From Planctomycetaceae bacterium (GTDB taxonomy: Bacteria > Planctomycetota > Planctomycetia > Planctomycetales > Planctomycetaceae), in assembly GCA_041398825.1 (NCBI GenBank), contig JAWKTX010000011.1:186001-250000 (forward strand): a DNA stretch of 64,000 bases. Reading direction: 5' to 3'. Each line of letters starts with the position of its first letter. Within the stretch, counting starts at the first letter, position 1. Of this stretch, positions 1 through 8,447 are shown in pieces. Both the position numbers and the translations under genes were made by a program. The notes under the pieces were generated by a model, which had not been told where the DNA came from, searched no databases, and worked only from the letters and a program-made list of their open reading frames with translations.

Positions 1-1781
1 GCAGACGCAACTCGCCCAAACGCCTGTTTCGGCGTCAACGGCTTACCGTCATCACGCAATACAATTAACCCAAGGCTCCATTTTCCCAAAGTGGCCCTCG
101 CAGCTCCGGATTCTCCTTTGGCAAAATAAATGCCCCACAATGCCAGCGCTGAAATTGCGTAAACAACATTGTTCAGCTTCTGACCGAGTTCCGGATAGCC
201 ATAGTAGACAAACATCAGTGCCCCCAGATAACCCAGCACAGAGGCGGGAATCAGCAGGACAATCATGATGATGTAATCCACCAGGAACGCCAGGAAACGA
301 GGCCCGAATCCAACAGGCGTATTGTCCGGGAATTCATTCACCAGCGAAAGATCCGGCTTGAAGTAGAGACCGTAAAGACCGATGACCCGCATCATGAACA
401 CGGCTGGAAAAGACACCAGGCTGCACAGCAGTGCGTAGATAATGAACAACGCCCCAAACGTCAGCGGCAGCTCGTAAAACAAGAACCGCATGGAACCGTC
501 GCCCATATCCACAAGGTTTGACGCCAGCCAGCCCAGCACTTCGCTCTGGGCATTCAGTGCCGTCGCCAGCAACCGAGCCTGCAAGGCGATACCAACTCCT
601 GCCAGAATGATGGGAACCAGCAGCACCAGCACGATATTCAGGCCAGCGATATACAGCGATGGGGCAATTGTCTTGCCAAAATCGCGCGCCATCCAGTTGA
701 TCAACCACGCTCGGTATCCGTACTTTTGCGTGGTGTGAACCACGGCAGCCGGCAGAAACAACAACATCGGAAGCAGGAAGAGCACGCTCGCCAGAATCCC
801 GGCCCCGATCTGCCCATTTCGGCCACCAGTCACGGCCAGAAGTGGAATGATCCAGATGAGCGGGGCCATCAACACAACCGGCCAGAAATAGAATCGAAAG
901 CCCATGGTCAACGTCGCAAAGAAATCAAACTGGAAGCGTTTAATCTTCTTCTGCCCTTCCATCGTCAACTGGGCAATTTTTACGGCGAGGATCCAGCCCC
1001 AGCCCCCAAAGCCGAGCTGAAATACAATGGTCATCCCCAGCCAGAAGATTGCCGGCGGATCGCGAAAGGGCTGAAGATAGGGTGAGGGCAGGCGAATTGT
1101 CTGAGCCTCGGATTTTGCGGTGTAACGTTTTCCGTCGTACGTTGTGTTTCCACCTTTTTCGATGTTGATGACCAGAGTGTCACCTTCGATCACCCCGTTT
1201 GCTTCTTTCATGCTTTCCAGTAGCTCGGCAGTCCGTCCCTTGATGTACCAGTTATACGCGTAGCTACAAGTGCCAGCCATCGAAAGAGTTATGGACCAGA
1301 TGACCGCGGTCAGCACAGCATAATTCATATGCTTCTTCAGGAATTTTCCGCCGTCACTCCAGATCTTCGAATAGAACTCCGCCGGTGGTGGTCCCTTGCG
1401 TTCTTTAATCAGACGTTGCCGCTCGCTCAATACCCCCGTGGCAATCGTCACTTTGCACTTCGGGCATTCGACGTCGTTAATGTGCACCGGAGACGCACAC
1501 GCGGGACAGACTTTGCGGCGCGAGTCTTCAGCTCGATTGAGATCGATTCCACCAAACAAATCACCGCCAAATGCGTTTGCATCCCCGCTGTCGGTCTCCT
1601 CAGCAGGAGGGCGACGACGACGACGCGGCTCACCGGCATTTCCACCAGTCGGCGCAGATCCGGCGGGAACGGGAACCTTGACCTTCCCGCCACAACTCTT
1701 GCAGAGCACGACGCGACCAGCTGCCTTTTCAGGCACATTCAAAACGGCCTCGCAGGCACGGCAGCGAACCTTGATCGGCAT
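1..1781 (-). CDS. Zinc-ribbon and RDD-domain membrane protein (partial, 3' end cut)
   Basis: The frame stays open from an ATG at 1781 to the left window edge, giving 593 codons, so the C-terminus is missing. The protein opens MPIKVRCRACEAVLNVPEKA and has two CxxC zinc ribbons (CRAC...CKSC, then CPAC...CPKC) separated by an Arg-rich stretch. Several hydrophobic segments follow, then an RDD-type domain with the R-x-x-A-x-x-x-D pattern (RFLAFLVDYI) and TLGKWSLGLIVLRDDGKPL near the edge. RDD proteins are membrane proteins of mostly unknown function, some linked to ion transport. An N-terminal zinc ribbon fused to a membrane domain is common in planctomycetes. Function is not known; the frame itself is certain. 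Confidence 0.85.
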   Translation of the reverse strand, partial: MPIKVRCRACEAVLNVPEKAAGRVVLCKSCGGKVKVPVPAGSAPTGGNAGEPRRRRRPPAEETDSGDANAFGGDLFGGIDLNRAEDSRRKVCPACASPVHINDVECPKCKVTIATGVLSERQRLIKERKGPPPAEFYSKIWSDGGKFLKKHMNYAVLTAVIWSITLSMAGTCSYAYNWYIKGRTAELLESMKEANGVIEGDTLVINIEKGGNTTYDGKRYTAKSEAQTIRLPSPYLQPFRDPPAIFWLGMTIVFQLGFGGWGWILAVKIAQLTMEGQKKIKRFQFDFFATLTMGFRFYFWPVVLMAPLIWIIPLLAVTGGRNGQIGAGILASVLFLLPMLLFLPAAVVHTTQKYGYRAWLINWMARDFGKTIAPSLYIAGLNIVLVLLVPIILAGVGIALQARLLATALNAQSEVLGWLASNLVDMGDGSMRFLFYELPLTFGALFIIYALLCSLVSFPAVFMMRVIGLYGLYFKPDLSLVNEFPDNTPVGFGPRFLAFLVDYIIMIVLLIPASVLGYLGALMFVYYGYPELGQKLNNVVYAISALALWGIYFAKGESGAARATLGKWSLGLIVLRDDGKPLTPKQAFGRVAS

Positions 1782-1916
1782 GATGTCCTCTTAAACGATC
1801 TCTTCAACCGAAACTTCGAACCCCGCAAAATGGGAGAGTGGGTTCAATTTAACCGATCAAACCCCCGCGGGCACAGCGATTTCGGCAGCTTCCAGGCTGT
1901 TGGCCCCATTTTCAGC

Positions 1917-2864
1917 TCACACTTCGCGACATTCGTCAGATTTGGAGACATAAGAATCACCCAGCAACTCTCGACGCCAGTTTTCGCCGCCAAATCGACT
2001 TAAAAGCCATTCCAGAATAGCAATGGGACGGTCCATCTGTTCGCTGCCGACAGCCAGATCAGGCTCGACAATGTCAAACCCATCCAGGGAAAGGTGAATT
2101 CCCCACCCCTCTCGAGCGGCAAAAACGTTCATTCGATCCATCACCCGTTTCGCCCACACAATGCCGAAAAAGTCCCGAAATACAAACCAGCACCGATTTC
2201 CGGCGGAAAGTGCATCGAGCGGCTTTCTTGATCGCAGTTCGGTAAGTCGGCGAAGCCACAAATAACCTGCGACTGGGGGGAAACCTGATGCGATCCACGG
2301 CAATAGCCCAGCGTTGTGCCATCCCGCGACCGGTCCGATTCGCGCCATGATGGCAGCCGTGTAAAGAACGGCAGCCGTGGTATTTGCCGTCCCGAAGTAG
2401 TTTCCAAATGCCATCAGCAATACCAGGAGAAATCCAAGGACGGCGGGCCCCCCAAGCTCGATGGGCGATTGCCCCTTCGACTGAAATGCTTCCGAAATTG
2501 CCGGCCACAATAGCACGAGAATCATTGGAGCGACCACGAAAACGGACCATGCCCGCCCCCCGGGCATTCTGGCTCCAAGGACGCTGACCATGGGAGCCAG
2601 CATGAAAACTCCGGCGACATACCCAGCCAGATGCCGCGCAGATATCCACGCGAATGAGTTTGGGATGTGAGAATCCAGTCCATCGATGCCAAGCAAAGTC
2701 GACAGACAACAGATGAACCAGGCCGCCAGCATCCAGTTCCACGCGGCCCGCAGCGAATTCCCACTGGCTGCCCTCCGCAATCGAATCAGAAGAAGCAGTT
2801 CCCAAAATCTCATCACACATTCGAAGGCTGTCACGGGCTCAAACTCAGGGGAAAAGGCGGGCAT
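1917..2864 (-). CDS. Multi-pass membrane protein, unknown function
   Basis: About 315 residues with several hydrophobic stretches (LLLLIRL, WMLAAWFICCLSTLL, LAGYVAGVFMLAPMVSVLG, SVFVVAPMILVLLWP, VLGFLLVLLMAFGNYFG) and a soluble C-terminal part of about 110 residues. It reads in the same direction as the zinc-ribbon/RDD gene, 135 bases upstream of it. The start is uncertain: ATG codons at 2864 and 2813 and a TTG at 2885 are all possible, and none has a good Shine-Dalgarno. I recognise no family. Confidence 0.6.
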   Translation of the reverse strand: MPAFSPEFEPVTAFECVMRFWELLLLIRLRRAASGNSLRAAWNWMLAAWFICCLSTLLGIDGLDSHIPNSFAWISARHLAGYVAGVFMLAPMVSVLGARMPGGRAWSVFVVAPMILVLLWPAISEAFQSKGQSPIELGGPAVLGFLLVLLMAFGNYFGTANTTAAVLYTAAIMARIGPVAGWHNAGLLPWIASGFPPVAGYLWLRRLTELRSRKPLDALSAGNRCWFVFRDFFGIVWAKRVMDRMNVFAAREGWGIHLSLDGFDIVEPDLAVGSEQMDRPIAILEWLLSRFGGENWRRELLGDSYVSKSDECREV

Positions 2865-3234
2865 CGTTCGGCAATTGAGGAGCAAAGGATAAGCGAATTA
2901 TCGGAAACCTGTCCGTTTAGACCCCTCCCTGATCTGATGATCTTCATTGTGGGGATTTTTGCAAATTCAACCAATGTGCCCTGCAATTCACTTCCGATGA
3001 TAATGCGGGGAGTGCCTTCGACGACGCTTGTTTGCTCTGTGGGGGAAAGATTGGTCCCGCACAGGTGGTTCCGAGGGCCTCACCGAGAGATCAATGAAAG
3101 TGTGGCGCTAAATCAAATTTGAATCCGAAGATGTCGGACAGGCAGTCTAACGGGATGCCAGCTGACAGGTTCTCTCAAGTCGCATGAGGAATCTAAAGGA
3201 TTTCGTCAGCATCTCGAAACGTGGGGGTTAAGAA
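2865..3234. other. Intergenic region between divergent genes
   Basis: A 370-base stretch between the minus-strand membrane protein and the plus-strand lipoprotein operon. It must hold both promoters, but I see no convincing promoter pair, repeat or RNA structure. The short open frames here have no family features. Confidence 0.5.
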
Positions 3235-4512
3235 ATGAATTTACGTCGACCCTGGGTCATCCTGCTCGCAGGAGTCCTGTCAGCCTCCGGCAGTGGGTGC
3301 GCCGTTTACAATGCGGTCACATCCACGTCGCATTCTTCATCGGGCCCCAACGGGACTGCGGAGCGGTTCGTATCAATCGGAAGAACGTTTGAAAACCAGA
3401 GCCGATACGATCAAGCCGAAATGATGTATCGTAAAGCTCTGCGAATCCGCCCCAATGATGAAACCATCCAGAGTCACTTGACACAGCTTGCTGACCGGCG
3501 AGCTGGCAGAGATTTCGGTGCCGACTCCATCGATCGAGCCGTCGCGATGGCAGACGCAGTCAGCGGCCGGAAAACTTCCAGCTTCCTCGCTGCCGAAGCA
3601 AAGGCCGTTGCCGTTGAAGCAGCCCTCTCCGGGATACCTGAGCAGGCCGAAAAGCTGGTTCCTTCGAATTCAGGCACTGCTTCTTTGAATTCAGTAGAAC
3701 TGGAAAACCTTCCCACGATTGCTCAGGCTGCCGGGACAATTGCTGTTGAGCAATCCGCTGTCTCGACCTCCGGACGAATGAGAATCTCTGAATGGTCTGA
3801 GGAAGAGACGGATCCTGCCGGACTTGTTCTGCTCAGCGAGTCATCCGCTGACGAGACCTGGGACGATGTGGCTCCGATTCCACCACAGATCGATGCATTT
3901 GTCGATGTCCCACTGCCAGCGCCATCGGATACCAATCTCGTTTCGATGGACCAGCTCTACGCAGCAACTGATGATATTGAAGCCAACGTGACCGTGATCA
4001 TCCGTGCGTTGCAACATGGAGACAGCACGGACACCAAGACCCTGGCGGCAGCACTGCTGGGAGACTGCCAATCCAATGCGGCTGAATCATCGTCGGCACT
4101 GTCTGCGGCTCTGAAAACCGAATCCGATCAGGGACTGTTGCTGGCAATTGCTGATTCCCAAACTCAACGCGGCATCGCAGACGAGTCGACGGTTCAGACT
4201 CTGTTGAGCATCAGTCGCGACGCAACATCACCTCATCAGGTTCAGGCGGTTTCCAGCCTTAGATACTTCGCAGCGTCGCCTGCCGCTCGGCAGTGCGAGC
4301 AGCATTTGGCACACCTGGTCGACACAGGCAGCGAGAATGTCAGAGCGGCAGCCGTGCTGACCCTGGCAGACTTCGAGGAGTCAGCCATTACGCTGACTGC
4401 ACTGGAAGAACTTGTCTCCGATGACAACGAAGAAAGAGTGCGAGAAGCCGCGCGAGCTGCCATCGAACGAAAAAAAGTACAGACCGCACCCGCAGGCAGG
4501 TCGTCTCTCTGA
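3235..4512 (+). CDS. Lipoprotein with TPR and HEAT-like repeats
   Basis: 425 residues. The N-terminus is a lipoprotein signal with lipobox SGSGC (Cys22), so the protein should be membrane-anchored outside the cytoplasm. Residues about 40-85 form a TPR-like helical pair (RYDQAEMMYRKALRIRPND). The middle is Ser/Ala/Glu-rich and probably disordered. The last 170 residues have HEAT-like helices (NVRAAAVLTLADFE, EERVREAARAAIE). It is followed by another lipoprotein and an SLBB export protein on the same strand, so a scaffold role in polysaccharide export or the envelope is possible. That is inference from context. Confidence 0.72.
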   Translation: MNLRRPWVILLAGVLSASGSGCAVYNAVTSTSHSSSGPNGTAERFVSIGRTFENQSRYDQAEMMYRKALRIRPNDETIQSHLTQLADRRAGRDFGADSIDRAVAMADAVSGRKTSSFLAAEAKAVAVEAALSGIPEQAEKLVPSNSGTASLNSVELENLPTIAQAAGTIAVEQSAVSTSGRMRISEWSEEETDPAGLVLLSESSADETWDDVAPIPPQIDAFVDVPLPAPSDTNLVSMDQLYAATDDIEANVTVIIRALQHGDSTDTKTLAAALLGDCQSNAAESSSALSAALKTESDQGLLLAIADSQTQRGIADESTVQTLLSISRDATSPHQVQAVSSLRYFAASPAARQCEQHLAHLVDTGSENVRAAAVLTLADFEESAITLTALEELVSDDNEERVREAARAAIERKKVQTAPAGRSSL

Positions 4513-4613
4513 GGCCGGTCTGCGTCTGATTTTCAGCGTACGTTCAAGTTTCCGACAGTAAATCTGTACAGCACAACCAGCGACACTGACGTCGCAGGAT
4601 GGAGTGTTCAGGG

Positions 4614-5222
4614 ATGATCAAGATAAATCTAAGAACCCTACTAGCGCTGATGTTTTGTGCAACAGCCGGATGCTCTGCAATTCACGACACTGTTGTGGAA
4701 CAAGAGATGAGCGTGCGTAACTTTGTGCTCGCTCAAAAAGCCTGGGGGGAATGGTCGTGGTGCTACGAAGACCTCGACTACCCATTGCATTTCGCAAAGG
4801 GCTTCAAAGACGGATACCGTAACATCCTTGAGGGTGGTAATGGCTGCCAGCCGACGCTGCCGCCAAAGTGTTACTGGAAGCCCCAGTTTCAGAGCCCTGA
4901 GGGTCGCTGCAAGACGACCGCATGGTTTGACGGGTTCTCACACGGCGCACTGGCTGCACAACAAGACGGCTACGGAAGTCTGCAGGAGATTCCGATCTCT
5001 CCGACAGCCCGCGCGAACCTGATGACTCGCTTGTCGACACCGGCTGCGTTTCCATTTCAGGGCATGAGTACTCCATCGGTTCCTGCCCCTGATTCAATGA
5101 TTGAAGTCCCAAGGCAGATGCCTGATACACAACTGCAGCAGGCAATTCCTCTGCCAACGATGGGCGATGGAGAGTCATTAAACGGCCCTGCGGTTCCGCC
5201 TGTGCGGAGCTACGAAGAGTAA
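4614..5222 (+). CDS. Small Cys/aromatic-rich lipoprotein
   Basis: 202 residues from the ATG at 4614, which gives a clean signal (MIKINLRTLLALMFCATAGC) with lipobox ATAGC; an upstream ATG at 4599 is possible. The mature part has a compact conserved-looking core with GFKDGY, GGNGCQP, PPKCYW, AWFDGFSHGA and AAQQDG, then a Pro-rich tail. I have the impression of a planctomycete family found next to polysaccharide export lipoproteins, and the next gene is one, but no function is known. Confidence 0.7.
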   Translation: MIKINLRTLLALMFCATAGCSAIHDTVVEQEMSVRNFVLAQKAWGEWSWCYEDLDYPLHFAKGFKDGYRNILEGGNGCQPTLPPKCYWKPQFQSPEGRCKTTAWFDGFSHGALAAQQDGYGSLQEIPISPTARANLMTRLSTPAAFPFQGMSTPSVPAPDSMIEVPRQMPDTQLQQAIPLPTMGDGESLNGPAVPPVRSYEE

Positions 5223-5337
5223 TTCAACCACTCCCGAGAGTTGATCGTCTGGTATTTTTCTTGTTCTGTGAGTCACAGAATCGCTCATGGAGAGCGAAGC
5301 GACTGGATCATTCCGGCATCGCGTTGGAGATTGTTTC

Positions 5338-6696
5338 ATGCATAATCAACATCAGCCATGTAGTTCTCAGTCACGCTTGACTGGCCAACCGCCAAGGCCG
5401 GGAATCATCCAGACATCCCTCTTCGCTCCGATCGCGCTGCTGCTGGGGGCTGTGGCAACTTTGTCCGGCTGCCAGACAATCGACGCGGTCCCGGTTTCAC
5501 GGGTGCCCAGAGCTCTTCTTCAGGGCGACCTCAAGGACAAGTACGAAGACATTTCCCTGCTCCGTCTGCGACAGGATCCTCCGGATGTTTATCTTCTGGG
5601 GCCCGGCGATGTACTTGGGATTTCCATCGACAAGATCATCGGAAGCGCAGAATCACTGCCTCCGGTTCACTATCCGGAAGATTCAAATCTGCCTCCGGCA
5701 ATCGGATATCCAGTACCTGTTCGAGAAGATGGAACCGTTGCACTGCCACTCGTTGACGCAGTCAAGGTCGGTGGAATGTCGCTTGTAGAAGCAACCGCCA
5801 AAATCCGAAACGCCTACATCTACCCGAAGGCGTACATCAAGGAAGGCCAGGACGACAAAGTTATCCTGACGCTTATTCGGAAGAGGACAACCCGAGTGCT
5901 GGTGATCCGGGAAGAGTCTGGTGGAGCAGCTGATATATCCAAGCGGGGTACAGGCCACATTGTCGACCTGCCCGCGTACGAAAATGACGTCCTGACCGCC
6001 CTGAGCAAGACCGGTGGGATGCCCGGTACGGATGCAAAGAATGAAGTTCTCATCTACCGGGGAATGTATTCTGACGCAGTCAGCTACGATTCGATCATGA
6101 ACAATCTGTGCCTGGATGCCTGTCAGGATCCCTGCTTCTGCAACGAAGCTCCCGTTCCTGACCCACCCAATCTGACCCGCATCCCATTGCGATATAACCC
6201 TGCAAATCCTCCGGCATTCAATCAGAATGATGTGATCCTGAGCGAAGGCGACATCCTGATCATTCGAAGTCGGGACAAGGAAACATTCTTCACGGCAGGA
6301 GTTCTGGGAGGCGGAGAGCATCCACTACCTCGAGACAAAGATCTGGACATTATCGGAGCCATTGCTCTTGCAGGTGGTCCACTTGGAAATGCCGGCACCG
6401 GAGTCATGGCGATCGGAGGCCGTGGTGGAATGGGCGGAGGAGGACGAGGTGGCTCATCCGGAACAAATTGCCAGCCATCTGAAGCCATTATCATTCGTGA
6501 ACTGCCATGCGGTGACCAGATCTCAATGAAGGTGAACCTCAATCGCGCCCTGCAATATCGCTCTGAGCGAGTGCTCATCCAGCCGGGAGATGTGATCGTG
6601 CTGCGATACACACTGGCGGAAGAAGTTGGTAACGCACTGCTGAACCTTGTCCAGTTCAACTTCCTGATGAACGGTTTCGGCGGCGGCCGGTTCTAA
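5338..6696 (+). CDS. Polysaccharide biosynthesis/export lipoprotein (Wza-like, SLBB)
   Basis: 452 residues from the ATG at 5338, chosen because it places a lipoprotein signal (LLLGAVATLSGC) near the N-terminus; the frame extends upstream to 5287. The PES domain begins at DVYLLGPGDVLGISID and continues through VREDGTVALPLVDAVKVGG. Two SLBB-like segments follow (VLTALSKTGGMPGTDA and FTAGVLGGGEHPLPRDKDLDIIGAIALAGG). A Gly-rich loop (GGRGGMGGGGRGG) is inserted before the last segment, which ends in IQPGDVIVLRYT. Family members form outer-membrane polysaccharide channels or periplasmic adaptors. It closes a run of three lipoprotein genes and is followed by a terminator. Confidence 0.87.
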   Translation: MHNQHQPCSSQSRLTGQPPRPGIIQTSLFAPIALLLGAVATLSGCQTIDAVPVSRVPRALLQGDLKDKYEDISLLRLRQDPPDVYLLGPGDVLGISIDKIIGSAESLPPVHYPEDSNLPPAIGYPVPVREDGTVALPLVDAVKVGGMSLVEATAKIRNAYIYPKAYIKEGQDDKVILTLIRKRTTRVLVIREESGGAADISKRGTGHIVDLPAYENDVLTALSKTGGMPGTDAKNEVLIYRGMYSDAVSYDSIMNNLCLDACQDPCFCNEAPVPDPPNLTRIPLRYNPANPPAFNQNDVILSEGDILIIRSRDKETFFTAGVLGGGEHPLPRDKDLDIIGAIALAGGPLGNAGTGVMAIGGRGGMGGGGRGGSSGTNCQPSEAIIIRELPCGDQISMKVNLNRALQYRSERVLIQPGDVIVLRYTLAEEVGNALLNLVQFNFLMNGFGGGRF

Positions 6697-6724
6697 GAGC
6701 CCTTTGCAATCCAGACAATCGACG

Positions 6725-6755
6725 AGCTGAGGCACGAAAGTGTCTCAGCTTTTTT
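6725..6755 (+). terminator. Rho-independent terminator after the SLBB gene
   Basis: An 11-bp stem (6725-6735 with 6740-6750, one G-U pair) around a GAAA tetraloop is followed by six T residues. It lies 28 bases after the stop of the export protein. Its right arm contains the stop codon (6745-6747) of the convergent amidohydrolase gene. Confidence 0.85.
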
Positions 6756-7551
6756 CGTTGTTCCAGTCCTGAAGCCTCATCGCTTCTGTGAGTGCGCTGC
6801 GTAACCCTTTTGCAATCTGTAGTCCATGCGCCTTTCGGTCGCCTGAACAAAGCCGTTGGTTGACTTCAACTTCAATTCCACAGTACACCGCAGCGCAGGA
6901 AAGATGCTCCGTCGTTTTTCGGAGTTGAGTCGTCAATCCATCCGCGGCACCTCGATATGGCTGATTGCAGTGCAAACGCCACCCGGGAAAGACCGCGCGA
7001 AGGTTTCGCTTCCATTCACGACACAGGTCTTTTTCTGTCTTACGACGCGGATCATAAAGCAACCCGATATCTGTGGTTCTGCAGACGCCATCGAATACAG
7101 GAGTAAATGAATGCATCGAAATATGCACGACATTGTTGCCCTGATCCAGCTGGCTGCAAATGAAGTCCGTCACCCTTTTGCGGTAGGGCCGGTAGTACTT
7201 CTCCAGAATGAGTTGCCTTTCTGAGCCGCTCAGACCAACGGTAAACTCAGAGAACAACTGTTTGTGCCACGTCGATCGATTCAGTTCGACGAGCAACCGA
7301 GATATGGTCGAAAAATACAATGGAGCCTTCAGGTCACTGGCGAACGTTCTGGCAATTCCCAACGCACCAGGATCCCATCCCCGATGCGACGAAAGAACTT
7401 TCGATGCATTGGCGAACAGAGGTTGGTAGTCGGCAGGAATATGGTTTCCACCATGCTCACAGGTCACGACAACCTGAGTTTGCTGGTGAGGGCTCTCAGC
7501 AATGTTCCCTGCCGAGTCCGCAGTGCGGACCGTCGTTTTCTTAGCTGGCAT
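6745..7551 (-). CDS. N-formylglutamate amidohydrolase family protein
   Basis: 268 residues. Family signatures are CEHGGNHIPADY near the N-terminus, SRLLVELNRS in the middle and ISMHSFTPVFDG, matching zinc-dependent N-formylglutamate deformylases and relatives. In the classical histidine pathway the reaction is N-formylglutamate to glutamate plus formate. No hut genes are nearby, so the substrate here is not certain. The start overlaps the end of the epimerase gene by 11 bases, so the two are probably translated as a unit. Confidence 0.85.
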   Translation of the reverse strand: MPAKKTTVRTADSAGNIAESPHQQTQVVVTCEHGGNHIPADYQPLFANASKVLSSHRGWDPGALGIARTFASDLKAPLYFSTISRLLVELNRSTWHKQLFSEFTVGLSGSERQLILEKYYRPYRKRVTDFICSQLDQGNNVVHISMHSFTPVFDGVCRTTDIGLLYDPRRKTEKDLCREWKRNLRAVFPGWRLHCNQPYRGAADGLTTQLRKTTEHLSCAAVYCGIEVEVNQRLCSGDRKAHGLQIAKGLRSALTEAMRLQDWNNEKS

Positions 7552-8233
7552 TGATGTGCTGACTCAGCCACTCCAGTGGTAATCCGATATGGCAGACATG
7601 GATCCTGCCCGTGAGCGAAGTAGCCGCTGGATGATCGAAGCCTCGTTTGCGGGCCACGAAACTCACCGTTTCGTCAGCTTTCACGCACGTCTCCAGTGCC
7701 TCCCCCGTGTCGCAGTTCATCCCCGACGGAAGATCTACTGAAAGTACCCGGGCCGAACATCGATTGATCGCATGGATCACGGATCGATACGGCTCACGCG
7801 GCGGGCCGGTTAATCCCGTACCCAACAGGGCATCGACGACCCAATCCGATTCGTTGAGCTGTCCCAGAACTAAGCCGAGCTGCTCCGGCGAAGTCCGATT
7901 TGGAAAAAGGCCCGCGTTCATCAGAATCCTTTCGTTAAGCTCCGCGTCACCTTGCAGCAACTTCCCGTCGTCAACGATCACTGTGCTGGCTGACCGGCCA
8001 TTCGCAGACAGTAAGCGAGCCAGCGCCAAACCATCCCCTCCGTTATTCCCGGTGCCGCAGACAATCAGAACCCTGGGGTGCGGCTCGTCGTCCAGCTTCT
8101 CCATCAGGATGTCGCACAGTCCTCGAGCTGCGTTCTCCATCAGCAGTGCTCCCGGAATCCCAAGCTCCCTGATCGCGCACGCATCAATGTTCCGGACCTG
8201 ATCCCGGCTCAATGAATGATTGAGTGAAGACAT
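7541..8233 (-). CDS. nnrE: NAD(P)H-hydrate epimerase (YjeF N-terminal domain)
   Basis: About 230 residues from the ATG at 8233 (MSSLNHSLSRDQVRNID); the frame extends to 8299 but that extension has no family character. YjeF_N features are ALLMENAARG, the glycine loop VCGTGNNGGDGLALARLL, DWVVDALLGTGL and SVDLPSGMNCDTG. The enzyme interconverts R- and S-NAD(P)HX as part of nicotinamide cofactor repair. It is the epimerase domain alone, without the dehydratase domain that is fused to it in many bacteria. Confidence 0.88.
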   Translation of the reverse strand: MSSLNHSLSRDQVRNIDACAIRELGIPGALLMENAARGLCDILMEKLDDEPHPRVLIVCGTGNNGGDGLALARLLSANGRSASTVIVDDGKLLQGDAELNERILMNAGLFPNRTSPEQLGLVLGQLNESDWVVDALLGTGLTGPPREPYRSVIHAINRCSARVLSVDLPSGMNCDTGEALETCVKADETVSFVARKRGFDHPAATSLTGRIHVCHIGLPLEWLSQHINAS

Positions 8234-8447
8234 CGGAGCCCTGACGTGAATACAAATTGATCCCGATTTATGCAGCGTTTTCGACCTGACACAGCGCAAC
8301 AGAATGGCTTTTGGGGGGATTATACAAACCAGACTAGTATTCTCCGTAGTGTCCGCTGCAGAATTCGTTTCACAAATTCGAACAAACTTTCGTTTCTGAA
8401 AGCCCGGTTATTCAGGCCGCCAAACTCGATCAGACAGAGTCACTAAG

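Noticed and set aside
1329..2003. 224-codon plus-strand frame, plus other short frames at 334-1794
   Set aside because: These oppose the continuous zinc-ribbon/RDD gene on the minus strand, which has clear domains.
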